A DNA stretch of 40,119 nt from an uncultured Fimbriimonas sp. Lineage in GTDB: Bacteria > Armatimonadota > Fimbriimonadia > Fimbriimonadales > Fimbriimonadaceae. Under the pieces are notes generated by a model. That model was not told the DNA's origin. It made no database searches and saw only the letters and a program-made list of their open reading frames with translations. The translations under genes were made by a program, and so were the position numbers. The DNA lies in assembly GCA_945952345.1 (NCBI GenBank), contig CAMFIS010000012.1:1-40119 (forward strand). The letters run 5' to 3'. Positions 1-11,050 of this stretch are shown in pieces; the stretch's first letter is position 1, and each line of letters starts with the position of its first letter.

Positions 1-499
1 AAGTCAGGCTCTTGTCTTCGAGGGCGAGATTGTGAATCATGCCATTGAGGGCGATGAACTTTGACCGCATTGCCCATCGACTCGGACTGGGCTTGGCGGA
101 AATGTACGCCACGGGCACGTCCGTGTGTCGGCGGATGCCTTGATAGAGGGTTACGAATCTTTGGTAGATGTCGTACGCCGAGATTTTGGCATCACCAGCG
201 ATGTCGTTCTCGCCGCAGTAGATCACGATTTGCCGGGGTTGGTAGGGATAGATGATTTGGTCTTGGTAGCGGATGACGTCCGGCAAGCTGGAACCGCCGA
301 AGCCACGGTTGAGGATGTGGAGCTTGGGGAAATAGGTCGCGACATCGGTCCAACGCGTGAAGGAACTGGAGCCGATAAAAAGAATCTGCCCTTTCGCGGG
401 TGGGTTCTTCTTGTCGGAAATCAAGAACTTCTGGATGTCTTGGTAGAACGGCGGTTCCTTTGCTTGGCCTAGCCAAAGCGCGAGAGCAAGTGCGACCAT
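1..499 (-). CDS. SGNH/GDSL-type esterase, 3' end cut by window edge
   Basis: About 166 codons are visible; the C-terminus lies outside the window. The start is the ATG at 499, which gives a short hydrophobic N-terminus (MVALALALWLGQA), probably an export signal. Seen: block I as FIGSSSF (the usual GDS is replaced by GSS, common in this subgroup), a GFGGSS segment (block II-like), and YCGENDIA, which matches the block III GxND oxyanion-hole motif. The catalytic Asp-His block V would lie beyond the edge. By family this is a serine esterase or acetylesterase of the SGNH fold. It sits 16 bases downstream of the DUF2235 gene on the same strand, so the two are probably co-transcribed. The substrate is unknown. 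Fold assignment is strong; exact activity is not. Confidence 0.82.
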   Translation of the reverse strand, partial: MVALALALWLGQAKEPPFYQDIQKFLISDKKNPPAKGQILFIGSSSFTRWTDVATYFPKLHILNRGFGGSSLPDVIRYQDQIIYPYQPRQIVIYCGENDIAGDAKISAYDIYQRFVTLYQGIRRHTDVPVAYISAKPSPSRWAMRSKFIALNGMIHNLALEDKSLT

Positions 500-515
500 A
501 GAAAGAATCTACCCG

Positions 516-2009
516 TCACAACGCAATTGTATTGCCGTTTTTGGGCCTCGGCTGGCTGTTCGTTCCTTCGAAGACCTCCTTCGGGAAGTAATCCGAATGC
601 TTCATCACGCGCTTTTCTACCGAGTTATGGATTTTCGCATTCTCCGGTTTGCGCACATGCCAAAACCTGAACCAGTGCCATCGGTTGCCCATACATCCGC
701 AGAAGTTTGTGAAGATTCTTTGCGGTATGAATCCGGCGAGGAAGATATAGGAGATTGTGGCTTTATAATCACTTATCGGCTTCTCGTCGACAGAAGCTTG
801 GGGCGGCAGAGGCGGATCGAAATCGCACCGATTCTCGAAGTAATCCAGTTTGCCATTAACGCCATCGACAACCCAATTGTACGGAATCAGCGACAGATGA
901 ACCGAGTCTTTGTCGCCACCACCAACGCCACGGTGGTTACCCGAAAACCAAACTTCTTCAACATTTGATGCAGGATCAACGAGATTCTCGGGAAACATAT
1001 TTCGATGCTCGTCGATGGCGACAGCATGCCTGCCTTCTGCCACGTTTGGCAAGGATCTCGTAAATCGGAACGTACGTTGTCGGAGGATGCCGACCGAGCT
1101 GACCGTATCCCAGACGCCAAGGTAAGCGATAGGCACTTTATGTATGTGCATGCTGCACTTCATCAGTTTCACGGAGTCGTATCCTCCACCCTGCGAGAGT
1201 TCACAATACGATTGCCAGACGAAAGGAGCGAGATTCTCGTGTCCTTTGGGCAGGATTCCGATGGAGTGCAACATGCCGGCCAGTACACGGCAAGCATAGG
1301 CACCGCGGCTGAACCCGAATAAGTAGATTTCATCTTCTTTCGGTCCACGATAATTCTCCATGAGGAATTGATAGGCGCTGAGGACATTGCGCTGAAGCGA
1401 AGAGCCGAATGCCAAATCCCAGGCGGTGGCCAGTTCTTGGCCAAGCGACGAAAGTCGGCTGGTGTCCTTGAGGGAACCCACGCCGCCGTCGTAGTACGTA
1501 ATTTGGTGCTCGCTCGTCGAGAGGTTCGCGTAGAAGCGATAGACGTGGGTCGGGAGCTTGGCGGCAAAATCGTTGGTGCCATCGATACAGATGACGATTC
1601 GGCGTTTTGTGCCCGTTGCCCGGCTGATCAGTGACGGCCATTCCTTTGCTTCTGGGCTGGGTGCGTCCACTTTCATCGAAGATTGGCTTCTTTCAACCAA
1701 TCCTTTCTTTGCACTTTTCTCCTTCTTGCGATCGACGATCGCGACGACGATGATGGCAATGAGGACCCATGCGGCAATAACCACGAGGACATTGACGGGC
1801 AAACCGAGAATAGAATGAGTATCGAGACGGGCTTCCCCCCATATCGTCTTTCCGACACTAGTGACCGGAAGAATAAAAAGTAAATTGACCAGTCCAATGA
1901 GGACCGCGGCTATGAGAGTTAAGAATAGCACTAGCGCGATTGAACCTACCAGCGCCACAAGGTAGAGATAAATTCGACCAAAGATCGAACAAAGAAACTT
2001 ATCTTTCAT
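516..2009 (-). CDS. Membrane-anchored DUF2235 alpha/beta-hydrolase
   Basis: 497 aa. The N-terminus (about residues 14-50 and 72-92) is strongly hydrophobic, giving two or three membrane segments, followed by a basic stretch (DRKKEKSAKK) and a soluble domain. That domain shows the DUF2235 hallmarks: CIDGTND near 141-147, the nucleophile elbow GFSRGAY at 232-238 (Ser234), GVWDTV with Asp301, and a His near 359 in GNHRGVGGG. In most relatives the last motif reads HxDVGGG; here the Asp is Gly. DUF2235 includes the Tle1 phospholipases delivered by type VI secretion, but this protein is membrane-anchored with no VgrG, PAAR or immunity neighbour, so an effector role is not supported. Lipid or ester hydrolysis at the inner membrane is the cautious inference. 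A GGAG sits about 10 bases before the ATG. Confidence 0.85.
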   Translation of the reverse strand: MKDKFLCSIFGRIYLYLVALVGSIALVLFLTLIAAVLIGLVNLLFILPVTSVGKTIWGEARLDTHSILGLPVNVLVVIAAWVLIAIIVVAIVDRKKEKSAKKGLVERSQSSMKVDAPSPEAKEWPSLISRATGTKRRIVICIDGTNDFAAKLPTHVYRFYANLSTSEHQITYYDGGVGSLKDTSRLSSLGQELATAWDLAFGSSLQRNVLSAYQFLMENYRGPKEDEIYLFGFSRGAYACRVLAGMLHSIGILPKGHENLAPFVWQSYCELSQGGGYDSVKLMKCSMHIHKVPIAYLGVWDTVSSVGILRQRTFRFTRSLPNVAEGRHAVAIDEHRNMFPENLVDPASNVEEVWFSGNHRGVGGGDKDSVHLSLIPYNWVVDGVNGKLDYFENRCDFDPPLPPQASVDEKPISDYKATISYIFLAGFIPQRIFTNFCGCMGNRWHWFRFWHVRKPENAKIHNSVEKRVMKHSDYFPKEVFEGTNSQPRPKNGNTIAL

Positions 2010-2028
2010 GCCGAAACTCCATGTCGGC

Positions 2029-2034
2029 AGTATA
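2029..2034 (-). promoter_or_regulatory. Candidate -10 box for the DUF2235 gene
   Basis: Read on the minus strand this is TATACT, about 20 bases before the ATG at 2009. A convincing -35 is missing: TTTTGT-like at 17-bp spacing. A good TTGACA (2073-2078) is too far away to pair with it. Weak candidate only. Confidence 0.3.
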
Positions 2035-2139
2035 GCAACCTGATAGACAAAACAAAAACCCTATTCATGAACTGTCAAACGAAAGCGAGAGACAATGCCT
2101 AACAGGTTACGATCCAGAAAACAGGAAGGGTGATACATG

Positions 2140-2166
2140 AAAAAAGCCCCCTTTCGGGAGCTTTTT
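2140..2166 (-). terminator. Intrinsic terminator of the 23S-5S rRNA unit
   Basis: On the minus strand an 11-bp stem (AAAAAGCUCCC with GGGGGCUUUUU, including one U-G wobble) closes on a GAAA tetraloop and runs into six U residues. The U-G pair would be a C-A mismatch on the plus strand, so the hairpin is built for minus-strand transcription. It lies about 10 bases past the 5S 3' end. Confidence 0.88.
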
Positions 2167-2176
2167 CAAATTTGTA

Positions 2177-2292
2177 CCGGGCAACGCGCCTTTCTCGCGG
2201 CACCCTGCGGTGCAACTACCTCAGCCGATTCGGAGCTTAACTGCTGTGTTCGGAATGGGAACAGGTGTGTCCTCCGCTCTATGGCCACCCGG
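2177..2292 (-). rRNA. rrf: 5S ribosomal RNA
   Basis: About 116 nt. Read on the minus strand it carries the conserved CCGAACACAGCAGTTAAGC core (loops B/C), and its ends pair as CCGGG with CCCGG to form helix I. It follows the 23S gene after about 80 bases and precedes the terminator. Ends are accurate to a few bases. Confidence 0.93.
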
Positions 2293-2314
2293 AAATCTCA
2301 GAGGGTCTAGAGCC

Positions 2315-2370
2315 CTTTGAGAGCCGCACATTGTAGAGAAGCGCTATCGAGCGACTTTGTAAGGGCTGCA
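2315..2370 (-). other. 3' half of the 23S processing stem
   Basis: This 56-base trailer is almost fully complementary, in the transcript, to the leader segment 5325-5379. Matching blocks include TGCAGC, CTTACA, GCTCGAT, GCGCTTCTCTAC and GCGGCT. Together they form a stem of about 55 bp directly outside the mature 23S ends, the usual RNase III-type substrate. It shows that 23S is matured from its own precursor. Confidence 0.88.
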
Positions 2371-2373
2371 AGT

Positions 2374-5320
<2,947 letters not shown>

Positions 5321-5324
5321 TAAA

Positions 5325-5382
5325 TGCAGCTCTTACAGAGTTGCTCGATGCGCTTCTCTACTCTATGCGGCTTTCAAAGAAC
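5325..5382 (-). other. 5' half of the 23S processing stem with boxA-like element
   Basis: 5325-5379 pairs with the trailer at 2315-2370 to form the precursor stem. At its outer end, 5372-5382 reads GTTCTTTGAAA on the minus strand, close to the rRNA antitermination boxA found ahead of many bacterial rRNA genes. Confidence 0.8.
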
Positions 5383-5465
5383 TTTCGGTTTCAGTCGATT
5401 TTGTCGATTGAATCCTCTTCGTTGTCGCTTCCTTTTTCTTTCGAATCATTCAGCGGCGAAGAGAA

Positions 5466-5494
5466 GTTATACCAGCCACGAAATCCAATGTCAA
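5466..5494 (-). promoter_or_regulatory. Main rRNA promoter (P1)
   Basis: On the minus strand TTGACA (5489-5494), exactly 17 bases, then TATAAC (5466-5471). This is a near-consensus housekeeping promoter about 140 bases upstream of 23S. It fits a strong dedicated rRNA promoter. Confidence 0.85.
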
Positions 5495-5537
5495 CGTTTG
5501 ATGAAGTTTTTTCCAAAAATTGCGGCAACGGAGGTGA

Positions 5538-5567
5538 CTGATACGTCTTGAAATCTTTGGCTGTCAA
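5538..5567 (-). promoter_or_regulatory. Second rRNA promoter (P2)
   Basis: On the minus strand TTGACA (5562-5567), 18 bases, TATCAG (5538-5543). The -35 is perfect but the -10 is weaker. It lies about 70 bases upstream of P1; tandem promoters are common for rRNA units. Confidence 0.55.
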
Positions 5568-5743
5568 CCGTTTTGACCTTAGGGTTGCACACGATTTAGG
5601 TTCAAAAGCCCGCAGTTGTCAGGGCTCAGAGCACGGAGCACAGATTTCAGAGCGCGCAACTATCCATGCTCTCTACTTCTTCTCGCTACTTTGCGATGGC
5701 TCGCCGGTTCGTCCGCTGAAGCCTGAAGCCTGATTCCTGAATC

Positions 5744-6598
5744 CTAGAGTCCTGGCCTCACTCCCTTCACAGTCACCTCGACCCAATAAACACCCTTACG
5801 TGCGGTGACAAAGAGGGTCTTGCCGTCCTTGCCAAACGCCAAATTCGCCGGCTGCTCAGGAAATTTAATCGTCTCTAGCAGCTTCCCTTCCCCGCCGTAG
5901 ACTCTTACGCCATCAGTGCATGCAGCCCAAATGTGGCCGTGCTCGTCGAGCCTGATTCCGTCCGCGCCGGGAGCAGGGACGGTCCATTCTGGCTTTCCAG
6001 CGGGCCTACCGTCGAAAGCGAACTTCTCCAGAATCCCGTCGCCCGAGTCGGCCACGTACACCTTGTTTCCATCCGGCGTGAACACCAGTCCGTTCGGCAT
6101 GTTTTTGCCCTTGTAGAACTGGGTCAGGGCCTTCGAGTTAAGGTCAAACAAATACACGGACTTATGATCGAGTTCGGCTTGGTTGGGTTGAATACCATAG
6201 CTCGGATCGGTGAAGGCGATCAGCTTTCCGCTTGGATGAACGGCGACATCGTTCGGGCTGTTCAGCTTTTTGCCTCCAAAAGTTGCCGCCAATTCGGACT
6301 CATGCCCTTTGCGAATAACCGTAACGTTTCGGCTGCCATGGTGGCAGACGTAAAGGTTTCCCTCGTGGTCGATGGTCAGCCCGTTGGCGTTCTTGGTGTT
6401 CTCGCGCCAGACTTTTACCGTCCTGCCATCCCACTCGTAGATTCGACTGACGGGAATATCGGTGAAGAGCAGCGTGCCCGCCTTGGTCCAAACAGGTCCC
6501 TCGGTGAACTGAAACTCCTGCGGAATCTTGTGGATCTCCGCACCCTTTGCGACAAAACTATCCGCCATCATCAACCCCGCGATAACCGCTGAAATCAT
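5744..6598 (-). CDS. SMP-30/gluconolactonase-family protein
   Basis: 284 aa, six-bladed beta-propeller family (COG3386), normally about 290 aa. Seen: the metal-ligand region FTEGPVW (Glu33), LNSPNDV at 112-118 with the conserved SPND, DPSYG at 131-135, MPNGLVF, and PGADGIRLDE, which carry the usual Asn and Asp metal ligands. Family members hydrolyse aldono-1,4/1,5-lactones such as gluconolactone. The N-terminus (MISAVIAGLMMADSFVAKGAE) is mildly hydrophobic and may be a weak export signal. It follows the isomerase-like gene on the same strand after an 84-base gap that holds two hairpins. A lactonase fits oxidative sugar metabolism in this cluster; the substrate is not fixed by sequence. Confidence 0.87.
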   Translation of the reverse strand: MISAVIAGLMMADSFVAKGAEIHKIPQEFQFTEGPVWTKAGTLLFTDIPVSRIYEWDGRTVKVWRENTKNANGLTIDHEGNLYVCHHGSRNVTVIRKGHESELAATFGGKKLNSPNDVAVHPSGKLIAFTDPSYGIQPNQAELDHKSVYLFDLNSKALTQFYKGKNMPNGLVFTPDGNKVYVADSGDGILEKFAFDGRPAGKPEWTVPAPGADGIRLDEHGHIWAACTDGVRVYGGEGKLLETIKFPEQPANLAFGKDGKTLFVTARKGVYWVEVTVKGVRPGL

Positions 6599-6627
6599 GC
6601 TGCATTATCGCATGCACCCTGGGAGTT

Positions 6628-6669
6628 GTGGGCTTCCAGCCCACACATGAGGTGGGCAAGATGCCCACC
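6628..6669. repeat. Two consecutive GTGGGC palindromes
   Basis: GTGGGCT-TCC-AGCCCAC (6628-6644) is followed by GGTGGGCA-AGA-TGCCCACC (6651-6669). Both are perfect hairpins in the gap between the isomerase-like and SMP-30 genes. The core GGGCAAGATGCCCA recurs at 34150-34163, so this looks like a dispersed intergenic palindrome family. Neither has a T-tract, so they are not ordinary terminators. Confidence 0.7.
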
Positions 6670-6682
6670 ACCCCCAAAAGTC

Positions 6683-8317
6683 TCAAACCGTGCCGCAGAT
6701 GTGGACTTCGACGCCCATCGCCGTCAGCATCGTCGCCTTCACGTCCAAAGCGCACCTCGCCATCTCCGCGTCGGCGGCGTACACCACATTGATGTGATTC
6801 GCCTTATGCCGCGCCATCATCTGGTCTCGCGACACGCCGTGTAGAACTGCGTGCATGATCGGCCAGGCCGGTGTCGTCATTTGCCACCTTCGTTCCGTCT
6901 CCTCGGGAGGCAGAAAAATAGCCGACGCCCGTCCCAGGTCGCAGTGCAGACCTCCGTCCATCACGTAGATTCGGCTCCAGACCACCTCGCCCGGCTTGGA
7001 AACGCCCTTTAGCGATCCGCCACCCAGGCGGAAGTACATCGACGGTTGCCGCTCACTGCTTGCACCTGCGTATCCCCCCACGAAGTGCGAAGCAGGAGCA
7101 GCTCCCGAGATGAGGAAGACCCAAACGAATTGGCCCTCGTAGTCCTCACCATAGCGTAGATCGTGCAGCGTCGTGCTGGGGTCCATCCCCATCGCCGTCC
7201 ACACGCGATTCGTCACAAAAGCGTCGAGGCCCGCGCACTCGTCCACCTCGTTGAAGTGGGGCAAAGCAAGACCCTCGTACAGCTCTTCCCCGCTCTCACG
7301 ATGGTAAACCGGCGGCCGGTCGGGGTTATTTAGCAAGCCCTCGGCAAGGTCGCTGGCCGGGGCCATGTCCGCCAATCCCAGCTGATATTGAATTCCTATC
7401 GCGTCGCAATTGTAACGATCCGCCATTCGCACTGCGGCGATGTACATCTTGCATTGGCCGATGATATGATCTTCAATCAAGTCTGTCACCGGATTCGTCC
7501 CCGTCACAAACTTCATACCGCGACCGAGCAACCATTGGTAAACGTCTCGCGCTTCCTTGTCGGTTACTAACGCCATTTCGGCAAGCAGCGCGGACTGGCT
7601 CAGCCGCTCCTTGTAGATGCCGCATTTGTTCAGCATCTCGTCGTCGATGATGGCGTTGTACATGCCCATGCACCCCTCATCGAAGATGCCGAAGATCGCC
7701 ATATCCTGCTTCACCTGAGCCGCCAGCGCCTTGCCCAGAGCCGCCTCTTCGCCATGGCAAAGATGAGTTTCAAACGGCTTTACGTGCGAGCGGTTGTGGC
7801 TCACCTTGCCGGTCTGCAGCCACTCATGGATGCCGTGCAAGAAGTACTGATCGTCGAAATTTTGACTCCAAATCGAACTGTAATGAACGCCCATCTTGGT
7901 CAAAGACCCGTTGAGGTTGAGCAATCCAACCAAGCCCGGCGCAGCGCCGCTCCAGTTCGCGATGGTGAGGATCGGACCTTGGTGTCTCCTGAGTCCGGCT
8001 AAAACATGGTGGGAGTATTGCCAGACAGATTCGACCACGATCAGCCTAGCATGCGGATCGATACCCGCGAATACTTCCATGCCCATCTTCTGGCAGTCGA
8101 TGAAGCCGTGGCCCTTCTCGGGATCGACTGGGTTGGCGCGCTTCACCGTGAAGCCTTCGCTCGCGAAGACCTTGGCGATCTTCTCCTCGACTTCGGCTTG
8201 CCCGGGCCAACCGAGTTGGTTCGCAACAAGGCGAGAATCACCGCTGGAAACCAAGATGACTTCGTTATCCGGCACCTTGGCCGGAGTGTTGACGTGCGGA
8301 ATTTGATAGTTCTTCAT
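6683..8317 (-). CDS. L-fucose/L-arabinose isomerase-like protein
   Basis: 544 aa, in the FucI/AraA-like superfamily (COG2407 type), slightly shorter than classical FucI (about 590 aa). Seen: the long N-terminal Rossmann-like half, the FDEGCMGMYNAIIDDEML segment typical of this subgroup, GIQYQLG, and a His-rich C-terminal region (MHAVLHGVSRDQMMARHKANH). These enzymes interconvert aldoses and ketoses with Mn2+; FucI enzymes also act on D-arabinose. There is no signal peptide, so it is cytoplasmic. It starts 3 bases after the 905-aa secreted gene on the same strand, indicating one operon. The substrate is open: L-fucose, D-arabinose or a related sugar. Some members of this group have no proven isomerase activity. 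Confidence 0.75.
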   Translation of the reverse strand: MKNYQIPHVNTPAKVPDNEVILVSSGDSRLVANQLGWPGQAEVEEKIAKVFASEGFTVKRANPVDPEKGHGFIDCQKMGMEVFAGIDPHARLIVVESVWQYSHHVLAGLRRHQGPILTIANWSGAAPGLVGLLNLNGSLTKMGVHYSSIWSQNFDDQYFLHGIHEWLQTGKVSHNRSHVKPFETHLCHGEEAALGKALAAQVKQDMAIFGIFDEGCMGMYNAIIDDEMLNKCGIYKERLSQSALLAEMALVTDKEARDVYQWLLGRGMKFVTGTNPVTDLIEDHIIGQCKMYIAAVRMADRYNCDAIGIQYQLGLADMAPASDLAEGLLNNPDRPPVYHRESGEELYEGLALPHFNEVDECAGLDAFVTNRVWTAMGMDPSTTLHDLRYGEDYEGQFVWVFLISGAAPASHFVGGYAGASSERQPSMYFRLGGGSLKGVSKPGEVVWSRIYVMDGGLHCDLGRASAIFLPPEETERRWQMTTPAWPIMHAVLHGVSRDQMMARHKANHINVVYAADAEMARCALDVKATMLTAMGVEVHICGTV

Positions 8318-8320
8318 GGT

Positions 8321-11038
8321 TTATTCGCAGCGGATGTTTGCAACGTTGATGTGACCCCAGCCGCTGCCTTCATCGTCGACGATTCGAATCTGGAGGGTGC
8401 GTCCTTTGTAGCCGGAGATGTCCCAAGTACGCTCGTCCATGGTCTCGGAGTTATGGCCCCGTTCGACCTTGAGTTGCTCCTTGGTCTTAGCGTCGATGAG
8501 CTCGACGTACACGCCTTTGCCAGAGCCGCCCCCGACGAGCAGCTTCATCTTGGACTTGGAAACTTGGAAGCGGGGCGATTCGATGACACCGCGATACTCA
8601 TCGCGGTAGCCTCCGTGGCCATTCTCGCAGGTCCCAACAAAGTTCATTTTCCCCGCCCCAAAATTGAAACGGTTGGAGTTGGTCGGAACCTCGGCAAAGT
8701 CACCAACAATGTGCCAATTCGGCATCGCCCAATCGGCGAAATCGAACTTCGGATCCATCATCGGCCCTTTGGCGCGGAGGGCGTCGATGCCTTTCGACCC
8801 GCCGTCAACCAAAACTGACCAGGTCTTCGTCTTGAAGGTCTCGCCATATTTCTCGGTGAGGGCGGCCATGCTGGTCAAGCCGGAGCCCTCGCCCCAGTCG
8901 AAACCGCTTCGGCCTGCCTGGGTATCGTCGCCACCGTGGCCACAGTTCTCCGGCTCGATGCCGAGCGGATAGTTCGGGTCAGGATAGATTCCAAACTCGT
9001 CGTGGAGTGGATGGTTAATCAGGGTCAGAGCTGCCCTTGTCGCCGCAACTCCGCGCTCGAAATAGTCTCGTCGCCCAAGTTCTGCTCCGAAGTCGCACAG
9101 TGTCTCGCCGAACTGAGCTTGGCGGGCGTCGTCGTATTCGCCGTCCGAATTCTGGACCCCGAATCCGCCGTATACGTACGCCGTATTGCGGAAGCTCATC
9201 GGCCACACGCACTGGTACAGGCACATGATGTCGAGCGCGCTGAGGGCGAACGGCATGTACTTCTTGTCTCCGGTGAGGTGGCTCACGGCGCGGAGGGCCT
9301 CAGCCGTCCACTGCATGCACAAAGTGTTCTGGGGCGGACTCTGGGTGTGGGCGTCGTACATCGCCTTGTCGTCGAGCACGCCGTCGGTCTGCTTGCAAAC
9401 CTTGGGTGAGCAAGAGAAAAATGTCTCGAAGTCATAGTACAGTTGCTGGTCGACAACGTTCTTCACGAGAAAGTCCGCGCACCTTTTCGCTGAAGCAAGA
9501 TACACGTCCTTGTCGTGAGCCTGAGTTCGGCTCATTTCAGCCAAAAACCAGGCTGGCAACGCTGCTTGCGCGCTGTGATCCAGCACGGAAACGACCTTCA
9601 GATCCTTGGTCAGCCAAGTTGGGAATGATCCGTCTGAGTTTTGATACTTCAGCATGCACTGCGCCATTGCCGCGCAGTATCGGTCGATATCGCCCTTGCG
9701 CGGGCAATCGGCCAACTCCTTCATGCGAAGCAGCCAGATTCCCTTCCACGCCATGTTTGTAAGGTCGTAGTAGCACTCTCGCCGCGGCATGATGAGGCAG
9801 CCCTTCCACTGCTTTTCCTTGGTGAGATAAGTTGTTGGACAAGCGCCTTGGTCCAGCGGAGCAGCGAGCGCCATGTTGAGCATCTTGTCGCCCTTATCCA
9901 CCCAGTCAGGTTTGCCAAGTTTCTTGCCCCACCACCGAATTCCGTACGCGCTTCGGAGGTTGTTGAACCAGCACTGCCAGCTCACCCAACCGTTCTGCCA
10001 TCCCCAGCCGGAGATGATGCCACCGCAGGGTTTGCCGTCGATATCCACATCGAACCATCCCGCCTTGATCTTGTCGGCGTCGTAATGCTCGTCGAACACG
10101 GCCGGGTAGCAAACCTTAGCGTAGTCTTCGAACGGCATCGCCTGAGGCAGAACCTTGTCGAAGTATTCGTGTCCGACCTTCCAGGAGTAGTCTGCGGCTA
10201 ATTGGTGGGCAGATTTCGGTCGGGTCTGGGCATCGACGATGACGGTCATTCCAAGATGAAGATCGTTCGGCACGTGGCGGACCATCGACTTGTCGTGGCT
10301 GAACCAAATGTGCCCGGCGATGCGGTAATCGCAGAATCCGTACGACATCAGCGGAGCATCGACGACGCCGTTTTGACAATCGAGGTCGATGACGGTCGGC
10401 ATCACGCGGTCTTTCTTTAGCTCGTCTACCTCGGGAATCATCACGGCCGCCAGCGTTCCCTTTTGGGCCGAGATCGCGGGCGACCGGAAGAAGTGGTCGC
10501 CGACGACTTGGTCGCTTTCCTTGCGCAAACCAGGACTGAAGGTCGAGTCTGCTCCGCCTCCTTGCTTTGCCGACTTTCCGTCCGGAGTAAATGCGTACGA
10601 GTTGAAGAGATACTCGATCGTTGGGTGATCATCCCTAAAATGAACCCGGAGATCGACTCGAATATCGTTTCCTTTTTTGGGCACCATGATCATCTTGTCG
10701 ACCGTGATGTCTCGGGTTTGGGCCGTGAGCTTAATTCCACCTTTCACGGTGTCGGCATTGGTGAATCGGAACGTCGGAGCAGAAGCAAACAGCGAAGTCG
10801 ACGACGGGCTTGATAACGCACTGACCGTGTTGGCCCCGTCGCTAAAGGGCAACCCTTTCGCCGTCGGAGACTTCAGCACCTCGCGCCACTTTCCGTTCGA
10901 ATCTTTGGCGGAAAAGGTTTCGATCCATTCGCCGCTGGAACGCTCGACGCGCACCGACACACGATCGTTTTGGATCGAAACCGAGTTCCCTTGCTGGCGG
11001 GCAAGGGAAAGCGAAACGGCGAGGGCTGAAGTCAACAT
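8321..11038 (-). CDS. Large exported glycosidase-like protein, (alpha/alpha)6 type
   Basis: 905 aa. The start ATG at 11038 has a strong AAAGGA upstream and gives a short signal peptide (MLTSALAVSLSLARQQG). The N-terminal third is beta-rich. The middle (about 330-720) is rich in Trp, Tyr and helical segments (GWGWQNGWVSWQCWF, SDGSFPTWL, MQWTAEALRAVSHLTG), as in six-hairpin glycosidases. The last 90 residues (VGGGSGKGVYVELID ... GWGHINVANIRCE) match a jelly-roll module often found at the C-terminus of GH32-type and related secreted enzymes. I cannot place it in a numbered GH or PL family. It sits in the sugar operon just after the binding protein, so polysaccharide breakdown outside the cytoplasm is likely. 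Confidence 0.7.
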   Translation of the reverse strand: MLTSALAVSLSLARQQGNSVSIQNDRVSVRVERSSGEWIETFSAKDSNGKWREVLKSPTAKGLPFSDGANTVSALSSPSSTSLFASAPTFRFTNADTVKGGIKLTAQTRDITVDKMIMVPKKGNDIRVDLRVHFRDDHPTIEYLFNSYAFTPDGKSAKQGGGADSTFSPGLRKESDQVVGDHFFRSPAISAQKGTLAAVMIPEVDELKKDRVMPTVIDLDCQNGVVDAPLMSYGFCDYRIAGHIWFSHDKSMVRHVPNDLHLGMTVIVDAQTRPKSAHQLAADYSWKVGHEYFDKVLPQAMPFEDYAKVCYPAVFDEHYDADKIKAGWFDVDIDGKPCGGIISGWGWQNGWVSWQCWFNNLRSAYGIRWWGKKLGKPDWVDKGDKMLNMALAAPLDQGACPTTYLTKEKQWKGCLIMPRRECYYDLTNMAWKGIWLLRMKELADCPRKGDIDRYCAAMAQCMLKYQNSDGSFPTWLTKDLKVVSVLDHSAQAALPAWFLAEMSRTQAHDKDVYLASAKRCADFLVKNVVDQQLYYDFETFFSCSPKVCKQTDGVLDDKAMYDAHTQSPPQNTLCMQWTAEALRAVSHLTGDKKYMPFALSALDIMCLYQCVWPMSFRNTAYVYGGFGVQNSDGEYDDARQAQFGETLCDFGAELGRRDYFERGVAATRAALTLINHPLHDEFGIYPDPNYPLGIEPENCGHGGDDTQAGRSGFDWGEGSGLTSMAALTEKYGETFKTKTWSVLVDGGSKGIDALRAKGPMMDPKFDFADWAMPNWHIVGDFAEVPTNSNRFNFGAGKMNFVGTCENGHGGYRDEYRGVIESPRFQVSKSKMKLLVGGGSGKGVYVELIDAKTKEQLKVERGHNSETMDERTWDISGYKGRTLQIRIVDDEGSGWGHINVANIRCE

Positions 11039-11050
11039 GGTCGTTTTCCT

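Larger units (their letters stand above)
5383..5743. other. Intergenic region upstream of the rRNA unit
   Basis: There is no gene between the rRNA leader and the SMP-30 gene. The part nearest 23S carries two sigma-70-type promoters, described separately. The far part (about 5580-5743) holds loose direct repeats of CCTGAA/CCTGATT type near 5716-5745, and nothing else I can name. No terminator is visible after the SMP-30 stop at 5744, so readthrough into rRNA is possible. Confidence 0.6.

Noticed and set aside
516-2009. Type VI secretion effector
   Set aside because: No VgrG, PAAR, Hcp or immunity partner is visible, and the protein carries its own membrane anchor.
8006-8818. A long plus-strand open frame opposite the isomerase-like and 905-aa genes
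   Set aside because: It spans two well-supported minus-strand genes and has no recognisable domain, so it is a shadow frame of GC-rich coding DNA.
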